A stretch of 64,000 nucleotides of DNA. Source: Arthrobacter ruber. Its GTDB lineage: Bacteria > Actinomycetota > Actinomycetes > Actinomycetales > Micrococcaceae. The stretch's first letter is position 1. The number at the start of each line of letters is the position of its first letter. A model generated the notes under the pieces. The model searched no databases. It was not told where the DNA came from and saw nothing but the letters and a program-made list of their open reading frames with translations. The translations under genes were made by a program, and so were the position numbers. Positions 58,945-64,000 of the stretch are shown here, in pieces. Location: the NCBI RefSeq assembly GCF_002954225.1, contig NZ_PPTH01000018.1, forward strand, positions 434,001-498,000, read 5' to 3'.

Positions 58945-59052
58945 GCGGCGGGTGGGACCTACGCCCTACAGCGACATCCGCTACACCCTGGCGTGGCGGC
59001 GCCGCTACACCTTCGCGTGGTGACGCCGGACCGCGTAGGTCCCGCCCGCTGC
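58945..59052. repeat. Long imperfect inverted repeat around the end of the CHRD gene
   Basis: 58945-58964 and 59033-59052 are 20-bp arms that pair at 18 positions. The left arm, read on the plus strand, encodes AAGGTYALQRH, close to AAGGTYAVRRHH at the CHRD C-terminus on the minus strand, so this is an inverted partial copy of that gene end. Confidence 0.75.
58978..59020. repeat. Direct repeat of the CHRD stop-codon region
   Basis: CCGCTACACCCTGGCGTGG (58978-58996) and CCGCTACACCTTCGCGTGG (59002-59020) match at 17 of 19 positions, 24 bp apart. The second copy contains the CHRD stop; the first, read the same way, encodes HARV and a stop against HAKV and a stop. Confidence 0.8.
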
Positions 59053-59778
59053 GGCCGCGAGCACCAGACCTCCACCGAGGGCGATCATGCCCACCGACGT
59101 CGAGGACGTCTCGACGACGGCACCGGTGTTCGCCCCACCGGAGGGCAGCGCGCCCACCTGGGTCTTCAGGAGCGTGCCACACAGTGCGGGCGCGGTGGCC
59201 CCGGCTGGTAGTGCCGGGTCCAGGTCGCTGGGCGCATTGAAGGCTTCCGCCGTCGACGGGGTGGTGGCGGGATCCAGACCGTGGACGTTGAAGACCGCCC
59301 GGCCGGCCTCGAGTTCCGCCAGCGTCGTGGCATCGACGGTGAAGGTGCGCTGGATGACGTAGGACCCGCCCTGCCCGGCGAGCTGGAGGTTCAGGGCCTC
59401 CGCAGGAGTCGTCGGCCCGGAGGTTGTCACCGTCGCCAGGATCCCACCGTAGCCGGGGGCACTCTCGGTGACGCTGATGATCCCGTCGGCGTTCGTATCA
59501 GCAGCGGGGGTCGGGCAGACCCCGGCCGCGCCACCGTGGATGTGCTGCACGTGGGGGTACGGGGCACCCTGGAACGTCTCGGCCAGACCGGACACCTGCA
59601 GGTTGACCGTGGCCTGGTCACCCACGACGTCCACGGTGACGGTGCCCGTGCCCGTTGTCCCGTTGAGCTGACCGAGGGTCGAGGAGTAGCTGCCATCGGC
59701 GGCCATGGCCGGAGCCCCTGCCAGTGCGACGGCGCTGATGGCGAGGGCGGGTGCTGCTAGGAGGCGCATCTTGTTCAT
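59005..59778 (-). CDS. CHRD-domain secreted protein with C-terminal membrane anchor
   Basis: 257 residues. The Sec signal peptide MNKMRLLAAPALAISAVALAGAPAMA ends in an A-x-A site. The CHRD domain (about 30-190) has PHVQHIHGGAAGVCPT, metal-type histidines, and FNVHGLDPATTPS. After LPSGGANTG comes a hydrophobic helix (SVGMIALGGGLVLAAAAGGTYAV) and the basic tail RRHHAKV, a sortase-substrate layout with a non-canonical motif. CHRD proteins occur widely in bacterial envelopes; the exact role is unknown. The ATG at 59778 has GAAGGA upstream. Confidence 0.8.
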   Translation of the reverse strand: MNKMRLLAAPALAISAVALAGAPAMAADGSYSSTLGQLNGTTGTGTVTVDVVGDQATVNLQVSGLAETFQGAPYPHVQHIHGGAAGVCPTPAADTNADGIISVTESAPGYGGILATVTTSGPTTPAEALNLQLAGQGGSYVIQRTFTVDATTLAELEAGRAVFNVHGLDPATTPSTAEAFNAPSDLDPALPAGATAPALCGTLLKTQVGALPSGGANTGAVVETSSTSVGMIALGGGLVLAAAAGGTYAVRRHHAKV

Positions 59779-60524
59779 GGGATTCGTATCCTTCACTGTG
59801 CGGTGAGGGCGGATCCGTCGTCGGATCCACCGTGGTGCTACTCGAGCGCTTCGTCGCGAACTTGCACTGTCCATCCAGCAGATACTGATTCTGATGTCGC
59901 CGCGGCGCAGCTTCCTCGTGTTCCATCCTCCCCCCAGGAGTGTCCACCGGGACAGAGGTTGCCGCTCAAGCGCCCGCACTCTACAATCCTTGCGCGCTCG
60001 CTCCTTCCCACTCCCGTGCCTTCCACCCCTTGCTCATCGACCGGTCTCGAGCAATGCGACAGTGGGTGAAGAGTGCCGCCGCTCCGGCCGTCGCTCGAGG
60101 CGAAGGCGCCTGCTCCCCACGACGTCCCAGCACCGCCGACGGCAGTACGCCCGCAGTGCGCGCAGGCGGACCGTCGTCGCCGACCCATGCCGGATCCCTG
60201 GTTCAGACGGCCCGGTGACAATGGGCTGCACGGGGCCATCTACGCGAGTATCGGACCGATCTCGGATCAATGCCCGTCGAATCGTATGCATCGCCCGAGC
60301 TATCGGGCACAGCAACGTGGTACACCTACGCTCGACATGACTCCAGGTGGTCATCACCCATGCCCGTTGCGTAGCCGCGGACCGGCAGGATGATCACGGA
60401 GGGCGCGCGCCACACCTTGCGAAACCTCATGACGGGCCTTTGTCAGCAACCGCCGCGGGCCTGCAGGACGCATTCCATGCCGACACGGTCCGCGAGCAAT
60501 GGCCCGCCGGCGAGGATCCAGCTG
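59779..60524. other. 746-base stretch without a supportable gene
   Basis: It looks less GC-rich than its surroundings, and no recognisable protein, tRNA or terminator of the usual kind was found. Open frames here lack a plausible start signal and family resemblance. A short perfect hairpin (GCCCGA at 60293-60298 with TCGGGC at 60303-60308) and short CGGATC/TCGG repeats around 60250-60270 are present. It separates the CHRD protein gene from the 2-oxoacid dehydrogenase operon and presumably carries the CHRD promoter. Confidence 0.5.
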
Positions 60525-62075
60525 TCAGAGATCCGCGAGCATGGCGCCCGGATCCTCCATCGCGTCGGCGACGAACCTCAGGAAGCCCCCTGCAGTGCCA
60601 CCGTCACAGACACGGTGATCGAACGCGAGCGTCAGCTCCGTGACCTTCCGCACCGCGAGCTGCCCGTCGACCACCCACGGGCGGTCGATGATCCGGCCCA
60701 TGCCGAGGATCGCCGACTCGGGGTAGTTGATGATCGCCGCACTGCCATCCACGCCGAACACCCCGTAGTTGTTCAGCGTGAACGTACCGGAGGACAGGTC
60801 CGACGGCGTCGCCTTGCCCTCCCTGGCGAGGCCCGCCAGCCGGCGGATCTCGGCGTCGAGCTCCCGCGCGGACATCGTGTCCGCACGGCGGACACTGGGC
60901 ACCACGAGGCCGCGGTCCGTCTGCGCCGCGATGCCGAGGTTGACGCCGTCCACGCGTACCAGTTCCTGGCTCCCGCCGTCGCCGGTCTCGATCCTGCTGT
61001 TGAGTTCCGGGTACCGGGCCAGGCCTGCGACCACGAAGCGCGCCACGAAGGACAGGATCCCGGGTACGGCGTCGGACGTCCTCCGCTTCATCGCTGCGCG
61101 GAGCTCGACGAGGGCTGTCACGTCGACATCCACCCAGACCGTGGCCTCGGGGATCTCGCGTCGGCTGCGGGACATCGCCTCGGCGATCGTCCGGCGGACA
61201 CCACGAAGGGGCGTGCGCTCGAGGACCGCAAGACCGGACCTGGCATCGCGCTCCGCGGACCCGGGTTCCGCAGCGTCTCCGGGCCGCCCTGCGGGCGGCG
61301 ACGAGGAAGCCGCCTGCGAAGCGACGTCGGAGGCCTGCGGACGCGCAGCGATCGCCGCTTCGACGTCCCGGCGCAGGATCAGCCCCTCCTCCCCCGATCC
61401 GCGCACATCCTCCAGGCGCAGTCCATGCTCACGTGCCAGTTTCCGCACCAGGGGCGAGACGCACAGGGTCGCCGCGCCTGCCGGGGAGACGTCGGAGGTG
61501 GATGCGGGCGACGCAGGCTCCCCGGATGCCGGCGCAGCGGCGGGCGCCGCGACGGCGGTCTCCGGCGTCGTTCCCGCCGGACGCACCGCAGCACCCTTGC
61601 GCGGACGACGTCGTCCGCCCGTGAGTCCTCCGGGCGTGCCGTAGCCGATCAGTACGTTGCCGGAGCCCTCGCTCGTCGTCGGCTCACCGCCTTCGTGCGT
61701 CGCCGCCGTGGGCACCCCGGCGTCCTCACGCAGCGCGGACGCAGCGGCAGCGACAGCAGGTGCCGCATCCGAGGCGAGCCCGAACGAAGTACCTGCAGGT
61801 GGCGCCTCGGATCCTTCCGGCCGGACGGACAGGAACGGCGCCCCGACGTCGAGCACCTCACCGGGCCGGCCGTGCAGGACGGCCACGGTGCCGGCGAAGG
61901 GCGAGGGGACCTCCACCACGGACTTGGCGGTCTCCACTTCGGCAACCGGCTGGTCGACGGCCACGGCATCACCCTCGGCGACGAGCCAGGACACGAGTTC
62001 GGCCTCGGTCAGACCTTCACCGAGGTCGGGCAGGGCGAACACGAGGAGGGCCGCATTCACGGCAGGGGCGCTCAT
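60525..62075 (-). CDS. bkdC: Branched-chain 2-oxoacid dehydrogenase E2 (dihydrolipoyl acyltransferase)
   Basis: 516 residues. The lipoyl domain (about 10-85) has LPDLGEGLTEAELVSWLV and the lipoylated lysine in VETAKSVVEVPSPF. An Ala/Pro/Thr-rich linker follows, then the E3-binding domain CVSPLVRKLAREHGLRLEDVRGSGEEGLILRRDVEAA, another linker and the catalytic domain ending in the acyltransferase motif FDHRVCDGG with HxxxDG. Only one lipoyl domain is present, fitting BCKDH-type E2 proteins. The ATG at 62075 has GGGAGGA and lies two bases after the E1beta stop. No E3 (lpd) gene follows, so the complex must share that subunit. Confidence 0.9.
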   Translation of the reverse strand: MSAPAVNAALLVFALPDLGEGLTEAELVSWLVAEGDAVAVDQPVAEVETAKSVVEVPSPFAGTVAVLHGRPGEVLDVGAPFLSVRPEGSEAPPAGTSFGLASDAAPAVAAAASALREDAGVPTAATHEGGEPTTSEGSGNVLIGYGTPGGLTGGRRRPRKGAAVRPAGTTPETAVAAPAAAPASGEPASPASTSDVSPAGAATLCVSPLVRKLAREHGLRLEDVRGSGEEGLILRRDVEAAIAARPQASDVASQAASSSPPAGRPGDAAEPGSAERDARSGLAVLERTPLRGVRRTIAEAMSRSRREIPEATVWVDVDVTALVELRAAMKRRTSDAVPGILSFVARFVVAGLARYPELNSRIETGDGGSQELVRVDGVNLGIAAQTDRGLVVPSVRRADTMSARELDAEIRRLAGLAREGKATPSDLSSGTFTLNNYGVFGVDGSAAIINYPESAILGMGRIIDRPWVVDGQLAVRKVTELTLAFDHRVCDGGTAGGFLRFVADAMEDPGAMLADL

Positions 62076-62077
62076 GG

Positions 62078-63148
62078 TCAGTCCTCCCACTGCAGGCTGT
62101 CCACCGCATCGAGGATGCGATCCACGCTCGGCAGGTAGAAGTGCTCGAGCTTGGGCGAGGGATACGGGATGTCGAAGCCGGTGACCCGCAGCACCGGCGC
62201 TGCGAGCGAGTGGAAGCAGCGCTCCTGGACGCGGGCGACGATCTCCGAGGCCACGGACGCGAAGCCGGGAGCCTCCGCGACCACCACGGCGCGCCCGGTC
62301 CTGCGGACGCTCGCGCAGACGGTCTCGTCGTCGAACGGGACGATCGACCGGAGGTCGATGACCTCGATGGAGCGACCCTCCTCGGCGGCCGCAGCAGCAG
62401 CCGCGAGCGCCGTCGGGACGGATGGTCCGTAGCTGATCAGGGTCGCGTCGGTCCCGGGGCGGGCGACGACGGCGCGTCCGATCCGGCGCGGGGCCTCCCC
62501 ATCGTCGTAGGTGCGGCGGAGCTCGGCGAGGTCCACCTCCTCCTTGGACCAGTAGAGCTTCTTGGGCTCGAGGAACACCACCGGGTCCGGGGACGCGATG
62601 GCCTCGCGCAGCATGAAGTAGGCGTCGCGGACCGTCGCGGGGGCGAGCACCGTGAGGCCCGGCGTGTGGGCGTAGTAGGCCTCGGACGAGTCGCAGTGGT
62701 GCTCCACACCACCGATGCCACCGGCATAGGGGATGCGGATGACGATCGGCAGGCGCACCTTGCCCTTGGTCCGGTTCGGCATCTTGGCGACGTGGCTGAC
62801 CACCTGCTCGAACGCCGGGTAGGCGAACGCGTCGAACTGCATCTCGACGACGGGCTTCATGCCGTTCATCGCCATGCCCACGGCCATGCCCATGATGCCG
62901 GACTCCGCGAGCGGCGTGTCGAAGCAGCGCTCCTCGCCGAAGCGGGCGGTCAGACCGTCGGTGATGCGGAAGACGCCGCCCAGCGGGCCCACGTCCTCCC
63001 CGAACATGAGGACGGCCGCGTCGGCCTCCATGGCGTCTGCGAGGGCCGCGTTCAGCGCCTTCGCGAACGTCGTGGCCCTGGGTGCGGGTGCCGCACCGGC
63101 GTCGGGCAGGGTGGTGCCGGGCGCGGGAGCTTCCGTGGTCTGCGTCAT
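62078..63148 (-). CDS. bkdB: 2-Oxoacid dehydrogenase E1 component beta subunit
   Basis: 356 residues, transketolase-like beta subunit. FGEDVGPLGGVFRITDGLTARFGEERCFDTPLAESGIMGMAVGMAMNG is the ThDP-domain signature, and VEMQFDAFAYPAFEQ and YAHTPGLTVLAPAT are typical of the branched-chain enzymes. It forms the alpha2beta2 E1 with the upstream subunit. The ATG overlaps the E1alpha stop (ATGA), which fixes 63148 as the start. Decarboxylates 2-oxo acids from Val, Leu and Ile, supplying primers for branched fatty acids in this group of bacteria. Confidence 0.92.
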   Translation of the reverse strand: MTQTTEAPAPGTTLPDAGAAPAPRATTFAKALNAALADAMEADAAVLMFGEDVGPLGGVFRITDGLTARFGEERCFDTPLAESGIMGMAVGMAMNGMKPVVEMQFDAFAYPAFEQVVSHVAKMPNRTKGKVRLPIVIRIPYAGGIGGVEHHCDSSEAYYAHTPGLTVLAPATVRDAYFMLREAIASPDPVVFLEPKKLYWSKEEVDLAELRRTYDDGEAPRRIGRAVVARPGTDATLISYGPSVPTALAAAAAAAEEGRSIEVIDLRSIVPFDDETVCASVRRTGRAVVVAEAPGFASVASEIVARVQERCFHSLAAPVLRVTGFDIPYPSPKLEHFYLPSVDRILDAVDSLQWED

Positions 63149-64000
63149 CGCTGGTCCCCCTCCATCGAACCGTCGGTCCCGGCCGCTGCTGCGTCCGCGT
63201 CCCGTGCCAGTTCCTCGCGCAGCAGTGCTGCCTGTTCGCGCAACTGCGATGTCTTCTCCGTGTACACGTACTCGAAGAGCTCTGTCGGGTTCACTTCGAC
63301 CTCCGTGTTGAGTCCCTTGCGGATGACCGCCGCGGTCGCGTCCGCGTCGGCGGCGAACGCCTGCTCGCTCTCCTCCGTCAGCAGGTCCAGCGTCTTCAGG
63401 TACGTGCGCATCCGCAGGATCGGGTCCTTCAGCACCCACCGCTCGACGTCGTCGGCGGAGCGGTAGCGCGTGGCGTCGTCGGCGTTGGTGTGCGCCTGCA
63501 TGCGGTAGGTGTGGGCCTCGACCAGCGAGGGCCCGCCTCCGTCGCGTGCCCTGTCCACGGCGGCTCCGAGCACGGCGAGAAGAGCCGCGAGGTCGTTGCC
63601 GTCCACGCGCTCCCCCGGCATGCCGTAGCCGATGGCCTTGTGCGCCAGCGAGGGAGCCACGGTCTGGTTCTTCAGCGGCACGGAGATCGCGAACTCGTTG
63701 TTCTGGACGAAGAAGACCACGGGGACGTGGAACACGGCGGCGAAGTTCAGGGCCTCGTGGAAGTCGCCCTCGCTCGTCGCGCCGTCACCGCACATGGCCA
63801 GGACCACCGTGGACTCGCCGCGGAGCTTCGCCGCATGGGCGACGCCGACCGCGTGCAGCAGCTGCGTGGCGAGCGGCGTGGCCTGCGTCGCCACGCGGTG
63901 TTCGTGGGGGTCGTAGCCTGCGTGCCAGTCGCCGCGCAGCAGCGTCAGGACCTCGAGGGGATCGACACCGCGCGTGATGACGGCGACGGTGTCGCGGTAC
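63145..64000 (-). CDS. bkdA: 2-Oxoacid dehydrogenase E1 component alpha subunit, N-terminus beyond the window
   Basis: At least 285 residues, open to the right edge, where it reads YRDTVAVITRGVDPLEVLTLLRGDWHAGYDPHEHR. The ThDP-binding signature GDGATSEGDFHEALNFAAVFHVPVVFFVQNN is present, followed by NQTVAPSLAHKAIGYGMPGERVDGNDLAA, with the phosphorylation-loop region YRMQAHTNADDATRYR. The C-terminal tail has a coiled segment (LREQAALLREELARDADAAAAG). It is the first gene of the visible operon (E1alpha-E1beta-E2), with the promoter off the edge. Confidence 0.92.
   Translation of the reverse strand, partial: YRDTVAVITRGVDPLEVLTLLRGDWHAGYDPHEHRVATQATPLATQLLHAVGVAHAAKLRGESTVVLAMCGDGATSEGDFHEALNFAAVFHVPVVFFVQNNEFAISVPLKNQTVAPSLAHKAIGYGMPGERVDGNDLAALLAVLGAAVDRARDGGGPSLVEAHTYRMQAHTNADDATRYRSADDVERWVLKDPILRMRTYLKTLDLLTEESEQAFAADADATAAVIRKGLNTEVEVNPTELFEYVYTEKTSQLREQAALLREELARDADAAAAGTDGSMEGDQR

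Noticed and set aside
60034..60357. Open frames in the gap before the E2 gene
   Set aside because: No ribosome site, no family resemblance, and Arg/Thr/Ser-biased composition typical of noncoding frames.
1..64000. Mobile elements, prophage, CRISPR arrays, restriction or defence islands
   Set aside because: No transposase, integrase, phage structural gene, direct-repeat array or cas gene was found, and base composition is even apart from short regulatory patches.
1..64000. tRNA, rRNA or other conserved RNA genes
   Set aside because: No cloverleaf with conserved T-loop bases or rRNA segment was noticed by eye; a covariance-model scan was not possible.

Overview
The window is chromosomal DNA of a high-GC actinobacterium. 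An Arthrobacter-like member of the Micrococcaceae fits best: menaquinone-only quinone genes, an FprA-type ferredoxin reductase, a Micrococcus/Rhodococcus-type putrescine oxidase, 11-bp-phased PHO-box repeats, many ATGA/GTGA start-stop overlaps, and several starts that look leaderless (a -10 hexamer six bases before the start codon). No rRNA, tRNA, CRISPR array, prophage or insertion sequence was seen.

Layout. 1-4 kb: a cut-off GAF-domain regulator, fprA, rarD and a MarR regulator. 4-14 kb: a polyamine/GABA catabolic block. Putrescine oxidase, a tandem universal stress protein and an APC permease form one coupled operon opposite a TetR regulator. Gamma-aminobutyraldehyde dehydrogenase and gabT form a second operon opposite a PucR regulator. 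14-19 kb: signalling. There are two sensor kinases, a receiver-PP2C phosphatase and a truncated RsbW-like ATPase fragment. 18.6-21.3 kb: an esterase, a TRIC-type channel, a SUKH-like acidic protein and a HIT protein. 21.5-34 kb: menaquinone genes (polyprenyl diphosphate synthase, menJ, menG, menF, menD, menC), interrupted by an amino-acid ABC transporter and by phoX with its own PHO box. 34-43.5 kb: a PAP2 phosphatase, a zinc alcohol dehydrogenase with a partner of unknown function, an MFS exporter, a molybdopterin oxidoreductase/flavin reductase/DUF6510 operon, two overlapping FluC/CrcB genes, a decayed dienelactone hydrolase and a thymidylate-kinase-like gene with a probable CTG start. 43.5-52 kb: an arabinofuranoside uptake and hydrolysis operon, its LacI regulator and an alditol oxidase, linked by shared operator sequences. 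52-60 kb: an MBL hydrolase, the yczE/yczR pair, a UvrA-like ATPase, a polysaccharide deacetylase lipoprotein and a CHRD-domain surface protein. 60.5-64 kb: a branched-chain 2-oxoacid dehydrogenase operon (E2, E1beta, partial E1alpha) running off the right edge.

How the parts work together. The polyamine block can take putrescine to 4-aminobutanal, then GABA, then succinic semialdehyde. The men genes cover most steps from chorismate to menaquinone. The LacI block imports and hydrolyses arabinofuranosides but carries no ABC ATPase of its own. The most interesting signals are the conserved-looking Moco/flavin/DUF6510 operon, a partner-switching module whose ATPase has lost its N-terminal half, a LacI regulon that reaches an alditol oxidase, and tandem duplications that include the stop codons of several genes.
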